Assembly (NCBI RefSeq): GCF_014694455.1
Contig: NZ_JAAUWT010000024.1
Location: 1 to 47,013, forward strand
Length of the DNA stretch: 47,013 bases
Direction: 5' to 3'
DNA from: Vibrio sp. S9_S30
GTDB lineage: Bacteria > Pseudomonadota > Gammaproteobacteria > Enterobacterales > Vibrionaceae
Within the stretch, counting starts at the first letter, position 1. Each line of letters opens with the position of its first letter. Shown one piece after another: positions 24,957-34,278 of this stretch. The translations under genes and the position numbers were made by a program. Under the pieces are notes generated by a model. That model saw nothing but the letters and a program-made list of their open reading frames with translations, ran no database searches and had not been told where the DNA came from.

Positions 24957-26156
24957 ATGAAATTACTTGCTCCCACCCTCTTGATAACATCGTTCATTTT
25001 CGCAACTCCGGTACACTCAACCGATGCGTTGGAGCGGATTAATAGCGCAGACATTCAGAGCGATTCTCTTGATCAAAGCTCTTCTCTTGGCCAAAATTCT
25101 TCTCACGATCAAAGCTACTCTCACGATCAAAGCTATTCTGCCTCAGCAGAACTGATTAAGAATACCTTTCAAAATCAGCTCTATACCCTACCACCGTTTA
25201 AAGAAGGGCATTTTGGGCTGAGAATGTATCGCCAAACATTGGATCCAAAATACAAATACGCGATATGGAGCGATCTGGCTCGTGTGGCGAGCAAACTCAA
25301 TAGCTTTAGTGAAGAAGTGCATACACCAAAACAGATCCATGAATACTCCATTCAAAGGCTTGCTCAATACCTCGACGATCGCGATGAACGCAGTTTGCGT
25401 CGATTTAATGCCACCAAGATGATGCCTGAATATATGTACCTTGGTGTGGGTCTTCTTGGTTCTATGGCACGGGTAAACGAGTATGGATTGCAACACAAAG
25501 CAGATGCCAAGCTTAGATCCATTATTCGCCGTTTTGATTTCAAAAAATACACCACCAATCCCACCATGATTGAGGCGTGGGCAGCGCAGCTCGCAAATCA
25601 AGTATATTGGCTTCGCCAGCTAGGCGAACAAGATGTTGTCGCAGAATTCATCGAAAGCTTTCGAGCCACCTACCCAGACGAAAAAGACGCCACACTCACT
25701 AAACAGCAATTTGGCAACAAGCTGTACGGCATGACCCATATTATCCTTGCAGATTCAGGCTATTACCAATACCCGATTTCGGAACGAGAGCATCAGTGGA
25801 TCTACGATTACTTTAGAAACAACATATCGCTTATTCTTGAAAGAGCAAAAGAAGACGTGATAGCCGAAGTGGGGATTTCATTCTTACTCGCGGGTTTGGA
25901 TGATGATCCGGTTGTTGAAAAGACGAGGCAAGCCATCAATGCTTCCATCAATCGAGAAGCTGGGCTGATTCCGTCCGTTTCAGGTGACGCTTCTCTTTCT
26001 GGCGGTGAGCATCGGAATGTCTTGGCCATCATGCTGCTGGATTGGAAAGGCACTAACGCTGCTCCGAAATACCAACAGCATACGTCCATTCTTTCTTCTC
26101 TCCCCTATGGGCTTGAGCCTAAAGGCCTAGAGCCAGTCACCACGCCATCTCAATAA
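24957..26156 (+). CDS. DUF3541 family exported protein
   Basis: 399 residues. Signal peptide MKLLAPTLLITSFIFATPVHS, then a Ser/Gln/Asp-rich linker made of short repeats (about 36-60), then an all-helical body. The body starts ELIKNTFQNQLYTLPPFKEG and includes GHFGLRMYRQTLDPKY, MMPEYMYLGVGLLG and YGMTHIILADSGYYQ, which I recognise as DUF3541, a family mainly known from Vibrionaceae. No function known. A His in HIILADSGYY and Asp/Glu clusters could form a site, but this is speculation. No clear ribosome site precedes the ATG. Confidence 0.7.
   Translation: MKLLAPTLLITSFIFATPVHSTDALERINSADIQSDSLDQSSSLGQNSSHDQSYSHDQSYSASAELIKNTFQNQLYTLPPFKEGHFGLRMYRQTLDPKYKYAIWSDLARVASKLNSFSEEVHTPKQIHEYSIQRLAQYLDDRDERSLRRFNATKMMPEYMYLGVGLLGSMARVNEYGLQHKADAKLRSIIRRFDFKKYTTNPTMIEAWAAQLANQVYWLRQLGEQDVVAEFIESFRATYPDEKDATLTKQQFGNKLYGMTHIILADSGYYQYPISEREHQWIYDYFRNNISLILERAKEDVIAEVGISFLLAGLDDDPVVEKTRQAINASINREAGLIPSVSGDASLSGGEHRNVLAIMLLDWKGTNAAPKYQQHTSILSSLPYGLEPKGLEPVTTPSQ
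25071..25142 (+). repeat. In-frame minisatellite in the DUF3541 gene
   Basis: Imperfect 15-18-base units (cacgatcaaagctactct and relatives) code for repeated DQSYSH/GQNSSH residues in the linker after the signal peptide. Being in frame, copy-number changes alter linker length without breaking the protein. Confidence 0.8.
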
Positions 26157-26236
26157 CCTGACGTTACGTTAGGTAGAATCCGTGGTACGTGATAGTGCCT
26201 ATGACCGAGGCTTTTCGTTCCAATCATCGGTGAGCC

Positions 26237-26662
26237 TTAAGCCTTGGAAAGGCCATCCAGCCTTTTACCCATGCTCACCGTTTCATCCACGACATAACCT
26301 AAATGTGTGTAAAAGGCGATCACTTTCGTGTTTGTAGTTCGAACTTGAAGGTTAATTTTAGGGCACCCTTTCGCCTTGAGTTTTTCTTCTAATGCATCCA
26401 TTAGCGCTTTCCCTGCTCCAGAGCCTTGGAACGGTGGATCCACCGCTAAATAATTAGCCCAACCTCGGTGCCCTTCATATCCCCCCATCACGCTTGCAAT
26501 AATTTGTCCATCTTGTTCTAGCACCAAAAAGAGTTCGCGACCGTGAGCGGTTTTGATATCAATATCTTGGCTTGGATCATTCCATGGCACAACCAAACCA
26601 CAAGCATTCCATAATTCTATGATTCTCGATTTATCCGAGCCCTTAAATGTCCGTATTTTCAT
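26237..26662 (-). CDS. YpeA-type GNAT acetyltransferase
   Basis: 141 residues from ATG 26662 with aaaggacg ahead; the 40 further in-frame codons upstream have no ribosome site. IRTFKGSDKSRIIELWNACG, VPWNDPSQDID, VMGGYEGHRGWANYLAV, the acetyl-CoA loop FQGSGAGKALMDALE, CPKINLQVRTTN and GYVVDETVSMGKRL follow E. coli YpeA closely. The acceptor is unknown. Its start is about 75 bases beyond the terminator of the nucleoside transporter gene. Confidence 0.85.
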   Translation of the reverse strand: MKIRTFKGSDKSRIIELWNACGLVVPWNDPSQDIDIKTAHGRELFLVLEQDGQIIASVMGGYEGHRGWANYLAVDPPFQGSGAGKALMDALEEKLKAKGCPKINLQVRTTNTKVIAFYTHLGYVVDETVSMGKRLDGLSKA

Positions 26663-26734
26663 TTTCGTCCTTTTATTCAAGTCACACATTCCCTGACCAA
26701 TTGGAACGCTATTCATGGCGTTCACACTCAAGAT

Positions 26735-26770
26735 ACAAAAATAAAAGGGCTGAGAAAACCCCAGCCCTTT
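26735..26770 (-). terminator. Terminator of the nucleoside transporter gene
   Basis: On the minus strand: stem aaagggctgg/-cagcccttt with ggttttctc in the loop, followed by ttttatttttg. Confidence 0.9.
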
Positions 26771-26811
26771 AACAATGGTCATTGGAGCGCTTTATGCGCC
26801 TTCTTATTCAA

Positions 26812-28020
26812 CTAAAGTAAAATAAAGAGACCCGCTAAGCACGCACTCATCAAGTTTGCCAGCGTACCAGCCAATACCGCTTTAAAGCCCAAATTAGCAA
26901 CTTCTGAGCGTCTCTCCGGTGCGATAACACCAATAGAACCAAGCTGAATAGCAATTGAGCCAATGTTAGCAAAACCACACAACGCAAATATTACAATCAC
27001 TTGCGTATGTTCTGAAAGCGCATCCTTGTTGGCCACAAAATCGATAAAAGCAACAAATTCATTCATCACGACTTTTTGACCAATATAGGAACCAGCTGCA
27101 AGCACTTCGCTTCCCGGTACGCCAATCACCCAAGCTAAAGGTGCAAAAAGGTAGCCAAAAATAGCTTGAAGCGTCATGCCACCCAATCCAACCCCGTCGC
27201 CCAACGCTTCTAATCCAGTGTTCACCATGGCAATCACACTGACAAAGGCAATAAGCATGGTGCCGACGGCGACGGCGACTTTCATGCCGTTCATTGCGCC
27301 GCTCGCCAGGGCATCAATCACATTGCTTTGATCGGCTTTATCCATTTCCACATCTAGGTATTGAGCGGGTATTCCTTGCTCCGGAACCAAGATCTTGGCC
27401 ATAAGCAAACTGCCCGGCGCTGCCATAAAGCTGGCTGCAATGAGGTATTTTAGTTCAACACCTAACCCTGCATAGCCACCTAAGACACTGCCCGCAACGG
27501 AAGCCATCCCCCCGACCATCACGGCGAATAATTCCGAGCGGGTCATCCTAGAAAGAAATGGACGCACAAGAAGTGGCGATTCTCCCTGCGACAAGAAGAT
27601 GTTGCCCGTCGCAACAAGCGATTCTGCTTTGCTTGTCCCTAAGAACTTTTGGATGCCCCCACCAATAAATGTAATCACCTTCTGCATAATACCAAGGTAA
27701 TAAAGGGCCGATATTAAAGCACTAAAGAAAATAATGATCGGCAACACTCGAATCGCGAATATAAAACCCGTATTGGCAAGGTCACCGAATAAAAAGGCAA
27801 TCCCCTCGTCGGCAAAACCGAGCAAACTCGACACGCCGCTGCTCAAACTGGTGAGGGCACTTTGTCCCCATGGGAAATAGAGCACCAATGCAGCAAAACC
27901 CACCTGCAACATCAACGCGCGCGACACGGTTTTCCAGTTTATGGCTTTGCGGTTTTCAGAAAAAAGAAACGCACAAAGTAACAGGGTCAATACACCCAAA
28001 AGGCTAAATAGAATTGTCAT
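26812..28020 (-). CDS. NupC-family concentrative nucleoside transporter
   Basis: 402 residues from ATG 28020, with agga 8 bases upstream; a TTG at 28038 is less likely. Three N-terminal membrane segments are followed by the CNT core: GFIFAIRVLPIIIFFSALIS, SKAESLVATGNIFLSQGESP (nucleoside site), MVGGMASVAGSVLGGYAG, GVPGSEVLAAGSYIG and FALCGFANIGSIAIQLG. These are the hallmark re-entrant loops of NupC/CNT carriers, which import nucleosides with Na+ or H+. A PurR/CytR-like box lies about 330 bases upstream and CRP half sites are nearby, which fits regulation by nucleosides and carbon state. Confidence 0.9.
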   Translation of the reverse strand: MTILFSLLGVLTLLLCAFLFSENRKAINWKTVSRALMLQVGFAALVLYFPWGQSALTSLSSGVSSLLGFADEGIAFLFGDLANTGFIFAIRVLPIIIFFSALISALYYLGIMQKVITFIGGGIQKFLGTSKAESLVATGNIFLSQGESPLLVRPFLSRMTRSELFAVMVGGMASVAGSVLGGYAGLGVELKYLIAASFMAAPGSLLMAKILVPEQGIPAQYLDVEMDKADQSNVIDALASGAMNGMKVAVAVGTMLIAFVSVIAMVNTGLEALGDGVGLGGMTLQAIFGYLFAPLAWVIGVPGSEVLAAGSYIGQKVVMNEFVAFIDFVANKDALSEHTQVIVIFALCGFANIGSIAIQLGSIGVIAPERRSEVANLGFKAVLAGTLANLMSACLAGLFILL

Positions 28021-28038
28021 GAGGTTTCCTATTAACAA

Positions 28039-28490
28039 CCGTTAAAAGTGGCAGTATTGAATTGCAGAGCAGAGTATAGAAAGCAAGTTTGAGAGGGCAT
28101 GGAGTGAAACCAACCCAAGGAAGAATAGGACATAAAAGTCATTGAATGTTTACCTTTACAAGCAGTTAAAAATAGCTGGTCCGGTCCTTGGGGTCATTCA
28201 CATGCTTTAACGAGCATTCCTTGTGACGGCTTGTATTGGTTATCTACCATTCACCGAATTGAACACACAAACGATGAATGAATCAGCCTCGGCTTATAAC
28301 CGAGCAGGGAGTATAGAGAAATATTTGAGAAGTTCATCACATTTTTTTAACGCAAACGTTCGCGCGATTAATCCTTAATCAATTGCAAGGTTTACCCATA
28401 ATGACCAGCATCGTTTCCGTCGCCAACCGTAACTGCTCCCATCGCTTCCTCTTAGTTCAGGGTAACGTCTGCAAAGGGAATCGCTAAAAA
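28039..28490. other. Upstream region of the nucleoside transporter
   Basis: About 450 bases, with the PurR/CytR-like box at 28350 and ttgtgacgg (near 28221) and tcatcaca (near 28333) as possible CRP half sites. No gene seen. Confidence 0.4.
28350..28365. promoter_or_regulatory. PurR/CytR-like operator
   Basis: acgcaaacgttcgcgc agrees at 13 of 16 positions with the PurR box ACGCAAACGTTTGCGT. It lies in the upstream region of the nucleoside transporter, about 330 bases from its ATG. Which regulator uses it cannot be told from sequence. Confidence 0.5.
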
Positions 28491-28517
28491 ATACCCCAGA
28501 ACTTGTCTGGGGTATTG
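28490..28517 (-). terminator. Terminator of the RND efflux operon
   Basis: 11-bp perfect stem aataccccaga/tctggggtatt. On the minus strand it is followed by a run of T's (ttttttagcg). Confidence 0.9.
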
Positions 28518-28555
28518 GGTTTAACGTGAGCTTAGTTTGCTTAATTTGCTTAGTC

Positions 28556-28600
28556 CACTTAGCTCACTTAGCTCACTTAGCTCACTTAGCTCACTTAGCT
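28556..28600 (+). repeat. 9-bp tandem repeat, five perfect copies
   Basis: cacttagct is repeated five times without change, preceded by degenerate relatives (gcttagttt, gcttaattt). It lies between the stop of the RND pump gene and its terminator, so it would form part of the 3' untranslated RNA. Confidence 0.95.
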
Positions 28601-28652
28601 CGATTTTGTTCAGTTTGCTTTTGCTATTCAAATGAACAGGCAGCGTTTCGCA

Positions 28653-31600
28653 TTACTCGTCTTTTAGCTCCACCAACTTGGTGCTACCGCCATGAAACTT
28701 CTCGCGCTTTCTCTGCACCATTGTATAGAAGCTAGGGATCAAGAACGTGCCCGCAAGCAGCACACAAAGAAGACCACCCACCAAAGAAACACCCAGTGAA
28801 TTCTGGCTGATGTAACCCGCTCCAGAAGCAAATATCAGTGGGGTGATACCAAATATGAACGACCAAGACGTCATGTTGACCGCACGAAAGCGCAATTCCC
28901 CACCTTTAACGGCGGCGTCTTCAATCGCGACTTCTTTGTTTTCCCGTTCCAATTTGGCGAACTCAACAATCAAGATGGCGTTCTTAGCCGCAAGCGCAAT
29001 CAAGAGAACCAAACCAATTTGCGCGTATAAGTTAAGTGGTATCCCCGTTACATTCAGAGCAATGAAGGAACCCAATGTTGCCACAGGCACCACCAGAATA
29101 ATCGCGAGAGGGATTGTCCAACTTTCGTACTGCGCCACCATAAACAGGTAGATGAAAATCAGAGCAAGGGCGAAGGCATAAATCGCTTGATTGCCGGCTA
29201 ATTTTTCTTGATACGCCAAACCTGTCCATTCGTATTGATAACCATGAGGCAATACGTCTGCCGCAACACGTTCCATTGCGGCAATCGCATCACCACTTGA
29301 ATACCCCGGAGCCGCTTCACCTTGAATTATTGCAGAACGGTACATGTTGTAACGCCACGCCACATCCGGTCCAAAGACTTGCTCGTAAGTAACCAATGTG
29401 CTCAACGGAATCATTTCTCCCGTTTGGCTACGAACATGAAAACGACCAAGGTCTTCCATGTTAGTACGATGCTCGGCATCAGCCTGCAACGTCACTCGAA
29501 AGTTTTTACCAAACATCGTGAAATCATTGACGTAGATCGATCCTAGGTTTCCTTGGAGTGTCTGGAATATTTCTCCTAAAGGAATACCAAGTTGCTTCGC
29601 CTTTTGGCGATCGATATCCAGATAATAGTGAGGGACATTCGCTCGGAATGTACTGTAAGTGTATAGGATCTCTGGCTGTGCATTGGCTTTCGCCATCACC
29701 TCTCCCATCACCTGAGCTAAATCGCTTCGGTCTCGACCCAGTGCATCTTCAAGCACAAACTCAAAACCAGACCCCGCTCCCATGCCTGGTACAGCTGGTG
29801 CCCCCATTGCAAACACAACCGCTTCGGGGATCTCTTGCGCTGCGCGAGCGTTAATTCTCGCAGTAACAGCAAAGGAAGAATGATCGCCTTCCATGCCATT
29901 TCTGTACTCCCAATCTTTCAGCTTAACGAATAACGATGCACCGTTTGAAGCCGCTGCCCCTGTTAGGAAAGCATAGCCATTTGCTACAGTCACACCTTCT
30001 ATACTGGGTTCTTCATCTATGAGGCGCAACAGTTTTTCTGTAACAGCCTCTGTACGAGACAATGAAGCAGAGTCGGGAAGTTGAACGTTGACCAGCATGA
30101 TGCCTTTGTCTTCTTGAGGAACAAAAGCGGTCGAGGTTGTTTTCGCCAGATAAGAGACCGCACCCACGGCCACACCAAACAACACCAACGCCAAGATCGC
30201 TTTTTTTGCTAAGAAACCGGCTGCTTTTCCGTACTGTTGGGTGATCTTATCCAAACCACGATTAAACGCTTCAAACCATTTCGCCGTATTGCCGCCCCCT
30301 TGCTTCAATACCAACGAACACACAGCCGGTGACAATGTGAGTGCATTGATGGATGAAATCACCACTGAAATACAGATCGTAAGGGCGAATTGACGATACA
30401 TAATGCCCGTGATGCCGGGAAGCATCGCTACCGGGATAAACACCGCCAACAGAACCAATGTCGATGTAACGATTGGACCCGTTACCTCTTTCATTGCTCT
30501 TAACGTCGCTTGTTTCGGCGATAAACTCGGGTCGCGCTTCATGATGGTATCGACGTTTTCGATAACCAAAATAGCGTCATCCACCACAATGCCGATGGCC
30601 AGAATCAAACCAAATAACGTCACTGTATTGATCGTGAAACCTGTCGCCAGCATAATGGCAAACGTACCGATCAGTGATACTGGAATCGCGATAACTGGCA
30701 CCAACGTTGCGCGAGCGCTGCCAAGGAATAAATAGGTTACGGCGATCACCAAAAGAATGGCTTCGATGAGTGTTTTCACCACCCCTTTTATCGACTCTTC
30801 AACAAACAACGTTGTGTCGTAGCTGGTTTCATACACCATACCTTCAGGGAACGTTCTTGATAATTCCCCTAAACGACTCATTACCAAACCACCACTTTCT
30901 AGAGCGTTAGCACCCGATTGCAGCGTCAAGACAACGATTGACGCATCATTACCACGGAATAACCCCGTTCCGTTGTAGAAGTTCTTACCCAGTTCCACTC
31001 TGGCAACGTCTTTTAGGTATACGGCGGAACCATCTGGGTTCGCGCGAAGCATGACGCTTTCAAACTCTTCGACGGTTTCTAACCGCCCTTTCGTCACTAA
31101 GTTAAATTGTACGTCTTGGGGATTGGCGTAAGGCGCAGCGCCAATATTACCCGCAGCGACTTGCACATTTTGTTCCGCTAAGGCGGCATGCACATCCGAT
31201 GTGGTCATCTCCAAGCTTGCAAGTTTTTCAGGGTCGAGCCAAACGCGCATAGCGTATTCACCACCACCAATAACGCTCACATTACTGATGCCTTTTACTC
31301 GAGCAAGCTGGTCTTTCACATTAAGGTTAATGTAGTTAATCAAAAACTGATCGTCGTATCTCCCTTCCGGAGAAAAGAAGTTCAGAACCATGAGAAGATC
31401 CGGTGAGTTTTTCTTCACCGTTACCCCAACCATTCGAACTTCTGGAGGGAGTTTTGACTCTATTTGCGTCACTCGGTTTTGCACATTCACCTGTGCCATA
31501 TCAGGGTCGGTGCCAATATCGAAGGTGACGTTTAAAGAATACGAACCGTCATTAGCACTTTTGGACGACATATAAATCATGTCTTCAACACCATTGACCG

Positions 31601-31805
31601 ACGTTTCTATCGGGTCGGCAATGGCTTGCTCGACGACTTCTGCACTCGCCCCATTGTAGTAAGCCGTCACATTCACGGATGGGGGGCTAATTTCAGGGTA
31701 CTCTGAGACAGGCAGAACCAGTAAAGACATCGCTCCAGCGAGCGTCAGAATAATAGAAATAACCAGTGCAAACTTTGGGCGCTGGATAAAAAAGCGACTC
31801 AGCAT
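28653..31805 (-). CDS. RND (HAE-1) multidrug efflux pump, inner-membrane subunit
   Basis: 1050 residues, full length for the AcrB/MexF family. It starts MLSRFFIQRPKFALVISIIL and has the proton-relay motif IGIVVDDAILVIENV (Asp-Asp near residues 405-410) and, in the second half, ALAAKNAILIVEFAK with the relay Lys. Twelve membrane segments and two large periplasmic porter loops are evident. PAVPGMGAGSGFEF lines the usual drug pocket switch-loop region. It exports drugs, dyes or bile-type compounds with its adaptor and a TolC-type channel that is not encoded here. The adaptor gene ends 2 bases before it starts. Confidence 0.92.
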   Translation of the reverse strand: MLSRFFIQRPKFALVISIILTLAGAMSLLVLPVSEYPEISPPSVNVTAYYNGASAEVVEQAIADPIETSVNGVEDMIYMSSKSANDGSYSLNVTFDIGTDPDMAQVNVQNRVTQIESKLPPEVRMVGVTVKKNSPDLLMVLNFFSPEGRYDDQFLINYINLNVKDQLARVKGISNVSVIGGGEYAMRVWLDPEKLASLEMTTSDVHAALAEQNVQVAAGNIGAAPYANPQDVQFNLVTKGRLETVEEFESVMLRANPDGSAVYLKDVARVELGKNFYNGTGLFRGNDASIVVLTLQSGANALESGGLVMSRLGELSRTFPEGMVYETSYDTTLFVEESIKGVVKTLIEAILLVIAVTYLFLGSARATLVPVIAIPVSLIGTFAIMLATGFTINTVTLFGLILAIGIVVDDAILVIENVDTIMKRDPSLSPKQATLRAMKEVTGPIVTSTLVLLAVFIPVAMLPGITGIMYRQFALTICISVVISSINALTLSPAVCSLVLKQGGGNTAKWFEAFNRGLDKITQQYGKAAGFLAKKAILALVLFGVAVGAVSYLAKTTSTAFVPQEDKGIMLVNVQLPDSASLSRTEAVTEKLLRLIDEEPSIEGVTVANGYAFLTGAAASNGASLFVKLKDWEYRNGMEGDHSSFAVTARINARAAQEIPEAVVFAMGAPAVPGMGAGSGFEFVLEDALGRDRSDLAQVMGEVMAKANAQPEILYTYSTFRANVPHYYLDIDRQKAKQLGIPLGEIFQTLQGNLGSIYVNDFTMFGKNFRVTLQADAEHRTNMEDLGRFHVRSQTGEMIPLSTLVTYEQVFGPDVAWRYNMYRSAIIQGEAAPGYSSGDAIAAMERVAADVLPHGYQYEWTGLAYQEKLAGNQAIYAFALALIFIYLFMVAQYESWTIPLAIILVVPVATLGSFIALNVTGIPLNLYAQIGLVLLIALAAKNAILIVEFAKLERENKEVAIEDAAVKGGELRFRAVNMTSWSFIFGITPLIFASGAGYISQNSLGVSLVGGLLCVLLAGTFLIPSFYTMVQRKREKFHGGSTKLVELKDE

Positions 31806-31807
31806 GG

Positions 31808-32941
31808 TTAGGCTCCAGTGTTAACGGTATCAGAGTGGGTTACGTTGACGGGCATGCCATTTCTAACACGTTGTAAGCCTTGCGTTATCACGCGTTCATT
31901 TTTCGATAAACCTTGAGTAATGATGACGCCTTGCGCCGTTTGGCGTCCCATATCAATATTTCGGCGTTCAGCGATATCGCCTTTCGTGATAATCATAATG
32001 AAGTTGCCTTCCAGATCGGTTTGCACCGCCTTTCTCGGGATCACAACAACCTCTTCAGCGCTGCGTTCTTGAATCGCAATTCGAACGTGTTGACCTGGTA
32101 GCAATGCGTGATCTGGATTCTCAACGCTCGCTCGGAGAGAAATCGTTCCGGTATTCAGATTAATCCGGTTACCGATGAAATCGAGTTTCCCTTTGTGCTC
32201 ATAAACCTCACCGTTTTCCAGCTCAATCACAACATCCAAAGCATTCGCCGCACCGGCTCCATCGCCATTGACTTTATCCATACCAAAGTCTAAACGTTCG
32301 CGTTCACTGACATTAAAGCTGGCTTGGATAGGATCAAGGCTAACAATGGTGGTGAGTGGACCAGTAGAAGGAGAAACGAGGTCGCCGATACTCACGTTGC
32401 TACTGCTGATTCGACCTGAGAATGGCGCAACAATTTTGGAATGGGATAAGTTCACATTCGCTAATTTTAATTGCGCTTCTGCCGCCTCTACTTGCGCTAG
32501 AGCACCCAGCTTTGCAGAGGTCAATGAATCGAATTCAGATTGTGAAATGTTGCCTTTGGGGAGAAGGTTTTTGCCTCGTTTGAAATCAAGCTCTGCTTTT
32601 TTAAGCGCTGCATTTGCCTGAGATAACGAGGCTTTTGCCGTGGCAACCTGAGCTTCGAAAGACAAGGGGTCAATTTGATACAACACATCCCCTTTTTCGA
32701 CAAATTGCCCTTCAATAAACAAACGGTCCTTCAAATAACCAGAGACTTGTGCACTGATACTCGCATCTTCTACGGCTTCGACTCTCCCTATGTATGTTTT
32801 ACTTTGCTGGTGCATAATTGTGGTTGATTCCACTGCAACAACATTTGGTGCAACAGCTTGTTGATTTCCATTTCCTGCTTCACCACATCCAACCAAGACT
32901 AATGAGCTGACTATTGCCAAGCTAAGTAATTTCTTTTTCAT
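31808..32941 (-). CDS. RND periplasmic adaptor lipoprotein (AcrA/MexE-like)
   Basis: 377 residues from ATG 32941; the upstream 28 in-frame codons lack a ribosome site. The signal is MKKKLLSLAIVSSLVLVGCG with lipidated Cys19. Domains follow in family order: a barrel and lipoyl half (SAQVSGYLKDRLFIEGQFVE, KGDVLYQIDP), a coiled-coil hairpin (ASLSQANAALKKAELDFKRG), the second lipoyl half (SKIVAPFSGRISSSNVSIGD), then the beta-barrel and membrane-proximal domain. It links the pump to an outer-membrane channel. Neither a channel gene nor a local regulator is adjacent. Confidence 0.9.
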   Translation of the reverse strand: MKKKLLSLAIVSSLVLVGCGEAGNGNQQAVAPNVVAVESTTIMHQQSKTYIGRVEAVEDASISAQVSGYLKDRLFIEGQFVEKGDVLYQIDPLSFEAQVATAKASLSQANAALKKAELDFKRGKNLLPKGNISQSEFDSLTSAKLGALAQVEAAEAQLKLANVNLSHSKIVAPFSGRISSSNVSIGDLVSPSTGPLTTIVSLDPIQASFNVSERERLDFGMDKVNGDGAGAANALDVVIELENGEVYEHKGKLDFIGNRINLNTGTISLRASVENPDHALLPGQHVRIAIQERSAEEVVVIPRKAVQTDLEGNFIMIITKGDIAERRNIDMGRQTAQGVIITQGLSKNERVITQGLQRVRNGMPVNVTHSDTVNTGA

Positions 32942-33476
32942 GTATTTACCATTTTTGAAATGCAGGTTATTAAGGTCTGTTGATCTTTCGTGGTTATGTT
33001 GACGAAACTTGTGGCGTCGTGACACGGGTCAAAGGCTTTGATATGCCAGTACCCTACTTGATAAGCCACAAACCATGCCCGAAGGTTCAACATGCCCAAC
33101 GGTATTTGATTTTTAAAGCTAAACGGTCTGGCTCTATGATGACACCTTACTTTGTTAGATGACTCCAAATAATTCACGTAATATTGTGTCAAATTATTTC
33201 TAGATAAAACTACAAGAAAACAATGATTAACATGCTAAAAAAATAGTTGTACCACATGAAACCATATTTTATTTTGATGCCTAAAGAAGAGAGATTGACT
33301 CAGCCAATAGTCAACAGATAGATCGGCGACTCCCTGAGTGTATTTGGCAAGAAAGTAAATGCGAAAAGCAGGGCAATAATGAAGAAAAGCAGACTTGCCT
33401 AGCGGTATATCCTTCAGAACTCAGTAAACGTCTTTTCGACAGGGTCACAGCCCTAATAACCCGACAGTAAATGAGA
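32942..33476. other. Upstream region of the RND operon, 535 bases without a gene
   Basis: Short open frames here (about 33 codons either way around 33000-33160) have no ribosome site or family resemblance. Very AT-rich around 33180-33290, where the adaptor promoter probably lies. No recognised operator. Confidence 0.4.
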
Positions 33477-34259
33477 TTACATCCCCTTAAACAACGGCTG
33501 AGATGCTCGACTGATAGGAAGTTCACAATCACCAATTTTGGCAAACATTCGCCCAGAAAACTCTTTTTTGACTTTATCGATGGCAGACACTGAAATGATG
33601 ATTGAGCGGTGGATTTGCCAAAATCGATTCGGGTCCAACTGGTCGAGGAGCTCTTTCAGTGACATCCGAATGACATATTCATCAAACCTATCGTCTTCCT
33701 TTCTACAATATACAGAAACGTATTTGTCTTCCGACTTAAAATACGCCACATCATCAATAGATACGAGGTGGATCTCATCTCCTAGCGATGCTTTTATCCA
33801 ATGCAGGTAGTTCGGTGTAGCATTGGTATGCTCTTTAAGATGCTCGAATAATAACCGCAGATCGGGTTGCGAAGGTTGGAGCTCCTCAAGCTTCGTTTGC
33901 AACTTACGGCAGGCTTTGAGTAAACGTTCTTCATTTAGAGGCTTTAGTAAATAATCAGAAGCACTTAGTTCAAACGCCTTAACGGCATATTCATCATAAG
34001 CGGTGGTGAACACAATGAGAGGAGGATATTGTAATTTATTCAGTTTGGCTGCCAGCGATATCCCATCCAGTTCTGGCATTCTAATATCCAAAAAAACCAC
34101 TTCCGGCTGATGCTCAAGTATGGCGTCAAGCGCACTGTTGCCATCTTGGACTTTCGCGACGATATCAAGCTCCAGCCACACTTCGGACAACATTTTCTGA
34201 AGGTGATGAAGCAACAGCGGTTCATCATCGGCAATAACCGCTTTCACTTTCTTTACCAT
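33477..34259 (-). CDS. LytTR-type response regulator
   Basis: 260 residues from ATG 34259 (ggat ahead). The receiver domain has Asp11-Asp12, phospho-acceptor Asp58 in FLDIRMPELDG, FTTAYDEYA and LLKPL. After a short linker the C-terminal LytTR DNA-binding domain (about 155-258) reads IDDVAYFKSEDKYVSVYCRK, LDPNRFWQIHRSIIISVSAI and ISRASQPLFKGM. Last gene of the seven-gene minus-strand operon, 19 bases after the kinase gene. It probably controls this operon in response to the kinase, but LytTR operators could not be pinned down by eye. Confidence 0.9.
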   Translation of the reverse strand: MVKKVKAVIADDEPLLLHHLQKMLSEVWLELDIVAKVQDGNSALDAILEHQPEVVFLDIRMPELDGISLAAKLNKLQYPPLIVFTTAYDEYAVKAFELSASDYLLKPLNEERLLKACRKLQTKLEELQPSQPDLRLLFEHLKEHTNATPNYLHWIKASLGDEIHLVSIDDVAYFKSEDKYVSVYCRKEDDRFDEYVIRMSLKELLDQLDPNRFWQIHRSIIISVSAIDKVKKEFSGRMFAKIGDCELPISRASQPLFKGM

Positions 34260-34278
34260 ACCCAATCCTAACGCCAAA

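Noticed and set aside
28556..28600. Small peptide gene encoding LAHLAHLAH repeats
   Set aside because: It is a frame through a 9-bp tandem repeat, without ribosome site, antisense to the 3' end of the RND transcript.
32938..33192. 84-codon minus-strand frame upstream of the RND adaptor
   Set aside because: No ribosome site, overlaps the adaptor start and likely promoter, no recognised family.
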